Source: Nitrososphaera sp. (GTDB lineage Archaea; Thermoproteota; Nitrososphaeria; Nitrososphaerales; Nitrososphaeraceae). From it: 14,673 nt of DNA. The stretch covers positions 1-14,673 of the forward strand of contig JAICPK010000007.1 of NCBI GenBank assembly GCA_025929855.1, given 5' to 3'. Made by a program: the position numbers and the translations under genes. The notes under the pieces were generated by a model. It saw nothing but the letters and a program-made list of their open reading frames with translations. It had not been told where the DNA came from and ran no database searches. Shown piece after piece: positions 1-6,811 of the stretch; position 1 is the first letter of the stretch; each line of letters begins with the position of its first letter.

Positions 1-71
1 AAATTTTTGTTGTCTTCTGAGGTCTTGCTAGAGCCGTATGCAGATGCGACATCTGTACCTTGACCGCTCAA
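1..71 (-). CDS. Possible 5' end of a gene leaving the left edge
   Basis: On the minus strand an open frame runs from a TTG codon at 71-69 to the window edge (an in-frame ATG lies at 95-93). It encodes about 23 polar residues beginning MSGQGTDVAS. A TATA-like element (TATAAAAA on the minus strand, 96-103) lies about 29 nt before the TTG, the spacing seen at other starts in this window, which is the main support. The plus strand is also open from the edge to a TGA at 61-63, so these bases could instead be the tail of a plus-strand gene. No family is recognisable from so few residues. Confidence 0.28.
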   Translation of the reverse strand, partial: MSGQGTDVASAYGSSKTSEDNKN

Positions 72-132
72 GTTGACATTATCTAGGCACCTCATTTTTT
101 ATAGACGCTCACCTATCTGGACACAAATAGGA

Positions 133-140
133 TTTAATAT
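133..140 (+). promoter_or_regulatory. TATA element of the dph6-srp54-pus10 run
   Basis: TTTAATAT lies 28-35 nt before the ATG at 168. Archaeal TATA boxes sit about 25-30 nt upstream of the transcription start, so this predicts a leader of only a few bases. The next two genes follow with 3 nt and -1 nt spacing and have no visible TATA element, so this promoter probably serves all three. Confidence 0.45.
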
Positions 141-167
141 TGAGCGCAGCTATTTTATTATCCCCTT

Positions 168-857
168 ATGAAGCTGGCGGCGCTTTATTCCGGTGGCAAA
201 GACAGCACTTTTGCGATATCGTGTGCACAGGAAATGGGCCATCGTGTTGCGTGTCTAATCACTATGCATCCCATAGCAGACGACAGCGTTCTCTTCCATT
301 ATCCGAACAGCTGGGTCACGGAATATCTTGCAGATGCAATGCAGATTCCTCTAATGGCATTTCGGGTGAGCGGCTGTTCAAAGGAGGATGAGGTGAACGC
401 ACTTGAAGAAGCAATAGTGAGGGTCAAGTCGATTTATGGGATTGAGGGCATAGTTCATGGCGGCATTTCAAGCAACTACCAAAAGCAGGCATTTGAGCAC
501 GTATGTATGCGCCAGGGAATTGCAGCAGTCGCACCACTGTGGAACTCTGATCCAGAAAGATATATCACCGAACTTGTCAACCGGGGCTATCACATCATAA
601 TTGCAGGAGTATCAACAATGGGTCTTGACAAGAAATGGCTTGGCACCGAGCTTGACAAGGAATCGATCGCCAAGCTCATCTCTATAAGCAAAAAGTGTGG
701 CTTCAATCTCACATTTGAGGGTGGTGAAGCTGAAACACTTGTCATAGATTGCCCACTATATTGGAAAAAGCTTAAAATCAATGCGGCTACGACATACTGG
801 GACGGCCAGAGGGGAATATTTGAAATACGGGATGTGGCATTAGTAGAAAAGAAATAA
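168..857 (+). CDS. dph6: Diphthine--ammonia ligase (Dph6 family)
   Basis: A 229-residue adenine-nucleotide alpha-hydrolase-type ATPase. The N-terminus carries the PP-loop SGGKDS at residues 8-13, which binds ATP. Residues 98-104 (GGISSNY) and the EGGEAET block at 184-190, followed by LVIDCPLY, are hallmarks of the Dph6/ATP-PPase family. The known family reaction is the last step of diphthamide synthesis: ATP-dependent amidation of diphthine on the conserved histidine of elongation factor 2, in the cytosol. The length matches archaeal single-domain forms; the extra C-terminal domains of eukaryotic Dph6 are absent. The ATG at 168 places the PP-loop at the usual distance from the N-terminus. SRP54 follows after 3 nt, so the two are probably cotranscribed. 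The family is secure; the exact substrate is inferred from homology. Confidence 0.88.
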   Translation: MKLAALYSGGKDSTFAISCAQEMGHRVACLITMHPIADDSVLFHYPNSWVTEYLADAMQIPLMAFRVSGCSKEDEVNALEEAIVRVKSIYGIEGIVHGGISSNYQKQAFEHVCMRQGIAAVAPLWNSDPERYITELVNRGYHIIIAGVSTMGLDKKWLGTELDKESIAKLISISKKCGFNLTFEGGEAETLVIDCPLYWKKLKINAATTYWDGQRGIFEIRDVALVEKK

Positions 858-860
858 TAC

Positions 861-2231
861 ATGTTTGATAACCTGCGCGAAGGCCTTCGCGGAGCTCTAA
901 AGAAAATAGTAGGAGCGTCTGACATCAACGAGGAACTGATCGACTCAATCTGCAAGGATGTCCAGCGCTCATTGCTTCAATCCGATGTCAACGTCAAACT
1001 TGTGATATCTATCACGCAGAACCTCAAACAAAGGGCACTAGGCGAGCAGCCTCCAAAGGGACTTTCAAGGAAGGATCATATTGTGACAATATTATACGGG
1101 GAGCTTGCTAATCTATTGGGCTATTCAGGTGATGTCATTAAGACGATTGACAAGGCGCAGGAAGATGATCCCTCGCTAGCAATGTCATTCTTCAAGGCGG
1201 GCAGGCAGAATGTAGTCCTTATGCTCGGTATCCAAGGAAGCGGCAAGACTACTGTGACTGCCAAGATGGCAAGGTGGCTCACAAAGCATGGGTACAGAGT
1301 CGGAGTCATTGGTGCAGACACATGGCGGCCTGGCGCGCTGACTCAATTGAAGATGAACTGCAGCAAAATAAATGTTGAAGTATTCGGAGAGGAGCAAAAT
1401 AATAACGCTGTGGCAATAGCCAGAAAAGGGCTTGATTACTTCAAGGATCAGAACCTTGACGTTATAATCATTGATACTGCCGGGAGGCACAAAGAGGAAG
1501 AAGGTCTTTTGCAGGAAATGAGTGAAATGTATAAAGCAGCGACTCCGGACTTAGTCCTGCTAGTTATTGACTCAACTATAGGCCAAGGGGCCTTTAAACA
1601 GGCAGAGGCTTTCCATAAGGCTGCATCAGTCGGAGGCATTGTCATTACGAAACTTGATGGTACCGCCAAAGGCGGGGGTGCTCTTGCAGCATCGGCTGCC
1701 ACGGGCGCAAAGGTGATGTTCATAGGCACTGGCGAGCGCATAGATGACCTTGAGCAGTTCTCGCCGACTCGATTTGTAGGAAGGCTACTTGGTATGGGAG
1801 ATATTAAAGCGCTGCTAGAGATGGCTAGGGGCCTGGAACTTCAGGCAGATGAAAACCAGGTAAAACGGCTTATGAGCGGCAAGATGACTATTGAGGATTT
1901 TTATGCTCAGATGGAATCAGCAAGCAAAATGGGCTTTAGGAACATCATAGAGAATCTGGGAATTTCAGGCATGGTCAAGGAAGATAAGCTAGATGAAATG
2001 GAAATGAGGATGGAAAAATGGCGATTTATCATACAGTCAATGACAAAGCAAGAAAGGAAAGACCCAGACATTATCAATGAGTCAAGGAGAAAACGGATAG
2101 CAAGAGGCTCTGGCCTGTCTGAAGGAGAAATCAAGGAAATGATCAAGCAGTATAACACTTCCAAGACCTTCATGAAGCACAATAAGGGTAGAGGGATGGG
2201 AGGATTTTTTAGAAAATTTGGTCTCGGATAA
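861..2231 (+). CDS. srp54: Signal recognition particle 54 kDa protein (SRP54/Ffh), SRP GTPase
   Basis: A 456-residue protein with full N-G-M architecture. The N domain is a helical bundle (residues 1 to about 95). The G domain has P-loop GIQGSGKTT at 123-131, DTWRPGA at 153-159, DTAGRH at 205-210 and TKLDG at 263-267. The M domain is methionine-rich and contains the RNA-binding RRKRIARGSG at about 409-418; the tail is glycine-rich (GRGMGGFF). It binds 7S RNA and signal sequences of nascent membrane and secreted proteins and delivers ribosomes to the FtsY receptor at the membrane. The length is typical of archaeal SRP54 and all GTPase motifs are intact. It sits between the diphthamide gene (3 nt upstream) and Pus10, whose ATG overlaps its TAA stop by one base, implying translational coupling. 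Confidence 0.97.
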   Translation: MFDNLREGLRGALKKIVGASDINEELIDSICKDVQRSLLQSDVNVKLVISITQNLKQRALGEQPPKGLSRKDHIVTILYGELANLLGYSGDVIKTIDKAQEDDPSLAMSFFKAGRQNVVLMLGIQGSGKTTVTAKMARWLTKHGYRVGVIGADTWRPGALTQLKMNCSKINVEVFGEEQNNNAVAIARKGLDYFKDQNLDVIIIDTAGRHKEEEGLLQEMSEMYKAATPDLVLLVIDSTIGQGAFKQAEAFHKAASVGGIVITKLDGTAKGGGALAASAATGAKVMFIGTGERIDDLEQFSPTRFVGRLLGMGDIKALLEMARGLELQADENQVKRLMSGKMTIEDFYAQMESASKMGFRNIIENLGISGMVKEDKLDEMEMRMEKWRFIIQSMTKQERKDPDIINESRRKRIARGSGLSEGEIKEMIKQYNTSKTFMKHNKGRGMGGFFRKFGLG

Positions 2232-3307
2232 TGTCCAAAGAAACACTGCTAAAGCAGTACAGACTCTGCAAGCGCTGTCTTGAAAGGCACATAAGTACAG
2301 GCAAGCCTAGCAGACCGTGTTATATCTGCCAAGGACTAATGGACAACCTTGGTGCTATAGCAAACAGTATATTGGCTGCAGTTAAGGGCTTTGAATTTGA
2401 CACCTTTCTTATTGGCGCTATGCTATCGACTCAGCTATATGAGAGGGAAGACACAATGAGGGCTCGGTTGAAAATAAGAGGAAGGGAGAATATCAAGCAC
2501 TATCTGACCAGGGAGCTTGGTATGCGAGTCACCAGGCTGACACGAAAGAAGGTAGAATATGGAAAGCCAGACATCACGATTACTCTGACTATAGATAAGG
2601 AGAACAACGTAAATGTGGCAGTAACATCCAGACCGCTTGCATTTGCAGGAGTTTACATCAAAAAGTCAAGAGGACTGCCACAAAAACAAGACAGGTGTGC
2701 TAGTTGCGGAGGTAAAGGATGTAATACTTGCAACTATTCTGGATTATCAGGATATGACAGTGTTGAAGGCGTCATTGCAAATGGGCTAGTACAGATTACT
2801 AGAGGTCAGACACCAAAGTTCACATGGATAGGAGGCGAAGATCGGAGCAGCCTGGTTCTTGGAAGCGGTCGACCATTTTACGTACGTGTTTTTAATCCAA
2901 AGAAGAGGAAGCTTAAAAATAAAACGATCAAAGGCAATGGGATTAAAGCAATGTTGAATGTGGTTAACTATATACCTGTAATCCAACCACGCTTTACAGT
3001 CAAGACCAAAATCCATATAAGATGCGAAAATGCTCTCACAAAAAGAATTCTAGAAAAGCTCAACTCCCTCTCTGGTTCTAAGGTGAGTTTTGAGAACAAG
3101 TCAAAATTAGGTATAAAAAGCATCCATTCTGTACGCGTTAAGCAACTTGACAACAACCACTTTACCCTTACAATTACCGCAGACGGCGGGCTGATGATCA
3201 AGCAACTAGTAGGTGGCGAAGAATATATGAAGCCTAACATTTCAGAAATTCTTGGAATGAAGTGCGAATGCCTTATGTTTGACATATTGGATGTCCAAAT
3301 TCAGTAA
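2231..3307 (+). CDS. pus10: tRNA pseudouridine synthase Pus10 (THUMP-containing)
   Basis: A 358-residue protein. The N-terminal zinc module has Cys13, Cys16, Cys30 and Cys33. A THUMP-like RNA-binding region follows (about 40-150), then a second CxxC-x4-CxxC cluster (Cys156, 159, 164, 167) of the type found in archaeal Pus10. The catalytic block is GGEDRSSLVLGSGRPF, residues 201-216, with Asp204 the predicted nucleophile. Archaeal Pus10 makes pseudouridine at tRNA position 54 and, in several species, 55. The block is unusual: in characterised Pus10 proteins it normally reads like GREDxDxR, whereas here the Arg before Glu is Gly and the second Asp is Ser. The catalytic Asp is kept, so activity is still likely. 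It overlaps the srp54 stop by one base (TAATG), so expression is coupled to SRP54. Confidence 0.9.
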   Translation: MSKETLLKQYRLCKRCLERHISTGKPSRPCYICQGLMDNLGAIANSILAAVKGFEFDTFLIGAMLSTQLYEREDTMRARLKIRGRENIKHYLTRELGMRVTRLTRKKVEYGKPDITITLTIDKENNVNVAVTSRPLAFAGVYIKKSRGLPQKQDRCASCGGKGCNTCNYSGLSGYDSVEGVIANGLVQITRGQTPKFTWIGGEDRSSLVLGSGRPFYVRVFNPKKRKLKNKTIKGNGIKAMLNVVNYIPVIQPRFTVKTKIHIRCENALTKRILEKLNSLSGSKVSFENKSKLGIKSIHSVRVKQLDNNHFTLTITADGGLMIKQLVGGEEYMKPNISEILGMKCECLMFDILDVQIQ

Positions 3308-3347
3308 CGTTTTTCTTTCGGCGGGCTGAATTTGACATCATCGATAG
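3308..3347 (+). terminator. T-rich spacer after pus10
   Basis: A 40-nt gap beginning CGTTTTTCTTTC directly after the pus10 stop. Archaeal termination is driven by oligo-T tracts, so partial termination is possible. No TATA element lies 25-30 nt before the ATG at 3348, so the next two genes may depend on readthrough. Confidence 0.25.
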
Positions 3348-4070
3348 ATGAACACTTTTGATCCGCTCTACAAGATTCACAACGCCTATAGGCTCGGCCG
3401 GATCCCACAAAAAGTTTACGACCTTATAATGAAAAGGTTTCCACTGGTCATAGAGGGCATTAAACGAGTCGAGGAAGCGTCTGGTTTGAATTATCCTTAT
3501 TATTATGTAGAGCCAAGCCTTGTGATCTCTGTCTCTGCTGTTGAGTTTGCTGAGATCGGCATACTCTTTGCGAGGACAATACCCGTGATAGACGCACACA
3601 AGCAGCTACATGTGGTTGTGCAGATAACTGCGCCTCTCATTTCCTATGGTCTCAAGGGCACGATACACGCGATTTTGGCACATGAGTTTATGCACTACTT
3701 GGAGCTAATAAACAGAATACTCAAGATGAAGGTGATTTCTGATGACGTGTCCAGCACACTTTTTGAAGGAACTTATGCTGACGCTACCAGGCTCATTGAA
3801 GAACGAGCGGTTTTTAAATCCGACCCTACTTTAATAAAGCACATTACCGCTCGATTCCCAGAGGGCTTTAGAGATCTGAAGCTGGAGGAGAAGGTCATCA
3901 AAACGTGGATGAACAAAGGACTCCCAACTTCAAAGATATCATTAGATGCCAATATTATAAAAATCCCCATAGAGGCTATGGCGTCTCTGCAGGTTGAGCA
4001 GGGCGTCAAAGACAAGATTATTGAATTTGAAAACACGCAGATCAAAAAGAAAAAATCTAGCTATGTCTAG
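3348..4070 (+). CDS. Uncharacterised HExxH zinc-metallopeptidase-like protein
   Basis: A 240-residue protein of no named family that I recognise. The key signal is ILAHEFMHYLEL, where His112-Glu113-x-x-His116 is the zincin motif. Glu151 or Glu152 in LIEERAVF, 35 residues later, could be the third zinc ligand of a gluzincin-like site. The helix before the motif (LKGTIHAILAHEF) is of the usual amphipathic type. There is no signal peptide or clear membrane segment, so it is probably cytosolic. The C-terminus is lysine-rich (IKKKKSS). Its last 8 nt overlap the ATG of the nucleotidyltransferase-kinase gene, so the two are probably made together and may act together. A minimal-protease fold is seen; peptidase activity and substrate are inference. 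Confidence 0.72.
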   Translation: MNTFDPLYKIHNAYRLGRIPQKVYDLIMKRFPLVIEGIKRVEEASGLNYPYYYVEPSLVISVSAVEFAEIGILFARTIPVIDAHKQLHVVVQITAPLISYGLKGTIHAILAHEFMHYLELINRILKMKVISDDVSSTLFEGTYADATRLIEERAVFKSDPTLIKHITARFPEGFRDLKLEEKVIKTWMNKGLPTSKISLDANIIKIPIEAMASLQVEQGVKDKIIEFENTQIKKKKSSYV

Positions 4071-5703
4071 CATTTCCCTACAGGAACTCAAAGTTATTAG
4101 AAAATGCATTTGCAAAGTTACAAAGGGCCGTAGGATGATTGCTGCATGCATATATGGTTCAAGGGTTGCTGGCTACCATAGGCCTGATAGCGATATAGAT
4201 CTGCTTATTGTTCTCGAGAATTATCCGTATGTGGTCAAATACACGTATTTTCGTGAATCTGGTACGAAAATATCTGTGCTTGCAGTTGACGGCGAGGCAC
4301 TCTTGCGAGATGCCCAGGCTGCTTTTCTTGGCGAATTTGTAGTGGGTCGTTTACTCCATATTTTTGAACCTATTGCTAATGCGAAGTTTCTTGCGATGAT
4401 TGAGCAGACTTACAAGCGACGGGTTATCTTGGAGGAGGTACGCGACATCTTAGAATCTACAGGCGTATTAGGCACAGAAATAATTTTTCCGCTAGAATTT
4501 GTAGCGTTTTCGAAGATAAAGCGCAGGATGTCTCTGTATGCAAATGCGACTTACAGCTACTACAAGACGTACACTACTTCTAAACGCAACTTAGAGTTTG
4601 CACTGGAGGGCTATCATAGGGCAATAGCAGATATTATTGGACAGGATAGCGAAATTTTTGTATCAAGACAGGATGGTCTTTTACAGATATCTGACAAGTG
4701 TATGTTTGTAGAAAAAAGATATAACCGTCAAAAATTTACAAAAAGGCTTAGAGAATTCAACTCATATCTTGTACACACTTACGCTGGAAGAAAAATCATG
4801 CACTTTGCTGTCAATGAAGCCGAATCCAAAATACGGCGTCGAGTAAGGTTGATGATGAAAATCCCTGATTTTATGTTATACCCAAGGAAGGCATACTGGA
4901 GACTACCTGAAGGTAGGTTAATAGTCGATGGCAGAAACTGGCTTGACGATCTAGCCAGACATCTTGGCAATTACTCTATTTCAAAAAGGAGGCGGCTTGG
5001 AAACAACAACAGCAGAACCACAATGTATGTGCTCAAGCGTGGTTCAGACGAATACAAAATCGTAGTCAAAGAGCTTGCAAGATCCAAAGCACTAAAGTGG
5101 GCAATGGTAGGTTTGTGGAGTGAGCCGGTAAGGAGGTATAGGATGGATCCGCTCTTCAGGCTGGGCTGGGAATACAAGGCAATACGATATATACGTAGCC
5201 TTGGTCTGCGCACGCCTGTAATTGAGGCAGTAGTTCTTGATAGGAGACTACTAGTGACACAATTTGTTGACGGAATAACACTAGCAGATGTAATAAGAGA
5301 CTGCATGGTAGGTAAAGGTGATGTCAGTTTAATTAGTAAAGCTGGAGCAGAGATTGCAAAAATCCATACCTCAGGGGCAACCTTTGGCAATATCAAACCT
5401 AAAAACATCATTGTCAGCGAAAAGGACCTCTACTTTACCGATGTCGAACAGTTTGCCTTTAGTGCCGGCGATCCAGCATGGGACGCGGCGCAGTTTATTA
5501 GCTGGGGTTTAAAGAGCACTCGCAACAGTAAGATGGCATCTACAATAACAAAGGAATTTGTTGAAGGATATATGAGTATAGGAGACCCAAGTAATATATC
5601 ACGCCTCGCCAAGAGCAAGCGGTATATCGAATCGTTTTATCCTGTGCTTGCACCTTCTGTGGTGCATATGATCAAAAAAGAAATAGATGCTATTGCTGGC
5701 TAG
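4063..5703 (+). CDS. Nucleotidyltransferase fused to a Bud32-like (pseudo)kinase domain
   Basis: A 546-residue two-domain protein. The ATG at 4063 (8 nt inside the preceding gene) is preferred over an in-frame start at 3994, because the extra 23 residues would only be the preceding gene read in another frame. Residues 30-50 hold a minimal nucleotidyltransferase motif: Gly32-Ser33, then Asp44 and Asp46 in DSDIDLLIV, with Asp76 a possible third metal ligand. The middle (about 90-310) is basic and probably helical. The C-terminal third looks like a Bud32/RIO-type kinase: Lys336 in VVKEL as the ATP lysine, an EYKAIRYIRSLGLRTPV helix-strand, and a catalytic-loop equivalent FGNIKPKNII at 441-450 followed by the metal-binding Asp460 in TDVEQF. 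The catalytic Asp is Asn443, so phosphotransfer may be lost. Partner and substrate are unknown. Confidence 0.8.
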   Translation: MSSISLQELKVIRKCICKVTKGRRMIAACIYGSRVAGYHRPDSDIDLLIVLENYPYVVKYTYFRESGTKISVLAVDGEALLRDAQAAFLGEFVVGRLLHIFEPIANAKFLAMIEQTYKRRVILEEVRDILESTGVLGTEIIFPLEFVAFSKIKRRMSLYANATYSYYKTYTTSKRNLEFALEGYHRAIADIIGQDSEIFVSRQDGLLQISDKCMFVEKRYNRQKFTKRLREFNSYLVHTYAGRKIMHFAVNEAESKIRRRVRLMMKIPDFMLYPRKAYWRLPEGRLIVDGRNWLDDLARHLGNYSISKRRRLGNNNSRTTMYVLKRGSDEYKIVVKELARSKALKWAMVGLWSEPVRRYRMDPLFRLGWEYKAIRYIRSLGLRTPVIEAVVLDRRLLVTQFVDGITLADVIRDCMVGKGDVSLISKAGAEIAKIHTSGATFGNIKPKNIIVSEKDLYFTDVEQFAFSAGDPAWDAAQFISWGLKSTRNSKMASTITKEFVEGYMSIGDPSNISRLAKSKRYIESFYPVLAPSVVHMIKKEIDAIAG

Positions 5704-5705
5704 CG

Positions 5706-5722
5706 CTCTTTTTTACTTTTTG
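5706..5722 (+). terminator. Oligo-T tract closing the left plus-strand run
   Basis: Immediately after the TAG at 5701-5703 the plus strand has two T tracts (CTTTTTTACTTTTTGG), an archaeal-type terminator. It lies inside the lysine codons at the 3' end of the convergent rps27ae gene, so the lysine-rich tail and the terminator share the same bases. Confidence 0.45.
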
Positions 5723-5922
5723 GCCTTCTTGGCACTTTCAGTGTGAGTGAACTCAGTAAAGCCACATTTGCCACAGGTAAATCTGTTCTTGTGCTCTGCC
5801 ATGAAGGTACCCTTGCCGCAGCGGGGACAATCGCGCTTGATCCTTGTTACCTTGTCCCCTTGTACGTTATAGAACTTGTAGATGGCAACCTCGCCTTTGC
5901 TTGGAGCCTTCTTGTCTGCCAT
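5713..5922 (-). CDS. rps27ae: 30S ribosomal protein S27ae
   Basis: A 69-residue zinc-ribbon ribosomal protein. The paired CxxC motifs are Cys32/Cys35 (CPRCGKG) and Cys50/Cys53 (CGKCGFTEF), the fold of archaeal and eukaryotic S27a (eS31), a small-subunit head protein. As in other archaea there is no ubiquitin fusion. Both termini are lysine-rich, as expected for rRNA contacts. Its ATG overlaps the stop of rps24e by one base (TAATG on the minus strand), a tight and widely conserved archaeal pair. It converges on the nucleotidyltransferase-kinase gene with only a 9-nt gap. Confidence 0.96.
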   Translation of the reverse strand: MADKKAPSKGEVAIYKFYNVQGDKVTRIKRDCPRCGKGTFMAEHKNRFTCGKCGFTEFTHTESAKKAKK

Positions 5923-6320
5923 TACCTCTTAGCACCTGCGGCAGCACCAGACTTCGAAGCAGCACCCTCCTGCTTAGCTTTAAGCTTGGCAGCTTTTTCT
6001 TCATCAAGTATCTTCTTCCTTTCCTCCCTAGAGAGTGTCCTCAGCAGTCTGTAGCGTGGGAGTTGTCTAGTAGCCTCGTTTTCATCGTCGTAGACATACA
6101 ATATACCGTGAACATCTGTCATCCCAGTTTGACATCTAAGGTTTATCGGAACAACCTGCTTTTTATTGACCTTAAGCTGGTTAGCTATTTTCTCGGCAGC
6201 CTCATTTCTATTGATCTTGCCAGCCGCTCCCCTGAAAAGAACCTTTATTTCGCGCCTGTTTAACAGGGAGTTCCTACGATCCTCTAGCATTGCAACTTCC
6301 TGAGCAGACAAAGTAGACAC
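5922..6320 (-). CDS. rps24e: 30S ribosomal protein S24e
   Basis: A 132-residue protein. The core (about 20-100) matches S24e: REIKVLFRGAAGKINRNEA, then AEKIANQLKVNKKQVVPINL, and the DVHGILYVYDDENEA strand-turn. It is a small-subunit protein shared by archaea and eukaryotes. A highly charged helix (SREERKKILDEEKAAKLKAK) and a flexible Ala/Gly/Ser/Lys tail end the protein, making it longer than many archaeal S24e proteins of about 100 residues. The start is taken as GTG at 6320-6318 because a TATA-like element is centred about 24 nt upstream; an in-frame ATG at 6290-6288 would remove ten residues that are not part of the core fold. It is the first gene of the S24e-S27ae operon. Confidence 0.94.
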   Translation of the reverse strand: MSTLSAQEVAMLEDRRNSLLNRREIKVLFRGAAGKINRNEAAEKIANQLKVNKKQVVPINLRCQTGMTDVHGILYVYDDENEATRQLPRYRLLRTLSREERKKILDEEKAAKLKAKQEGAASKSGAAAGAKR

Positions 6321-6337
6321 AATGATAAGTGTAGCCC

Positions 6338-6349
6338 ATTTAAGTATTT
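6338..6349 (-). promoter_or_regulatory. TATA element for rps24e-rps27ae
   Basis: On the minus strand AAATACTTAAAT lies 18-29 nt before the GTG at 6320, predicting a leaderless or nearly leaderless ribosomal-protein mRNA. This spacing supports the upstream GTG over the internal ATG. Confidence 0.5.
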
Positions 6350-6370
6350 GCTTAAGTCTGTACGAAAATC

Positions 6371-6378
6371 AAATATAG
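6371..6378 (+). promoter_or_regulatory. TATA element for the gene at 6401
   Basis: AAATATAG lies 23-30 nt before the ATG at 6401, the position expected for a leaderless transcript. It is about 25 bp from the opposing rps24e promoter, so the two share one 80-bp divergent control region. Confidence 0.5.
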
Positions 6379-6400
6379 TCAGCTTTTCAAGATAAATCGA

Positions 6401-6811
6401 ATGAAGCCATTCTTTCAGGAATTTTGTGATAAAGTAGTTACCCTTGACAAGTCGATCAGGTTTGCTGGAATTGCAGACGGAGACGGCCACCTTGTGGCAA
6501 TAGCAGAACGGAAGGGCCTCAAACCACTACTCAATCCTGAGGAACGGGCGCAATATGCAATCACTGCCGCCACTCGCCAATATACAAGGCTTAGGTGGGA
6601 GTACATGCTAGGCAAGATCAATTACGCCATGTCAAACTATGCCAAGCTTGTCAGGGCAACGATTCCCATTGCTGACGAGAACAGCCGGCTTTATTATGTA
6701 CTCTTGCTATCATTTGACGTAGAGGCGGAGCGGAACGTGCACGAGGTAATAATGGACAAGATAATACCACTTGTCCGTAAGAACACGAACAAGTTCCTAA
6801 AGGATGCCTAG
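6401..6811 (+). CDS. Small conserved archaeal protein of unknown function
   Basis: A 136-residue protein that I cannot assign with certainty. It resembles uncharacterised thaumarchaeal proteins grouped under a DUF (possibly DUF6659; this is recall, not a search). Near the N-terminus, IRFAGIADGDGHLVAIAER at about 19-37 looks like a beta-hairpin opening a sensor-type fold such as roadblock/LC7 or profilin-like domains. A helical segment with aromatic and basic residues follows (YTRLRWEYMLGKINYAM), then a hydrophobic strand pair (YYVLLLSFDVE) and a C-terminal helix ending in KFLKDA. There is no signal peptide or transmembrane segment. It has its own TATA box and faces the ribosomal operon. Its stop codon shares four bases with the stop of the convergent ATPase gene. 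A signalling or regulatory role is only a guess. Confidence 0.75.
   Translation: MKPFFQEFCDKVVTLDKSIRFAGIADGDGHLVAIAERKGLKPLLNPEERAQYAITAATRQYTRLRWEYMLGKINYAMSNYAKLVRATIPIADENSRLYYVLLLSFDVEAERNVHEVIMDKIIPLVRKNTNKFLKDA

Noticed and set aside
3994..4062. Upstream extension of the nucleotidyltransferase-kinase gene
   Set aside because: These 23 codons overlap the metallopeptidase gene and read as its lysine-rich end in another frame; the ATG at 4063 gives a normal N-terminus and an 8-nt overlap.
5743..6263. Plus-strand frames opposite rps27ae and rps24e
   Set aside because: They are antisense shadows of two certain ribosomal protein genes.
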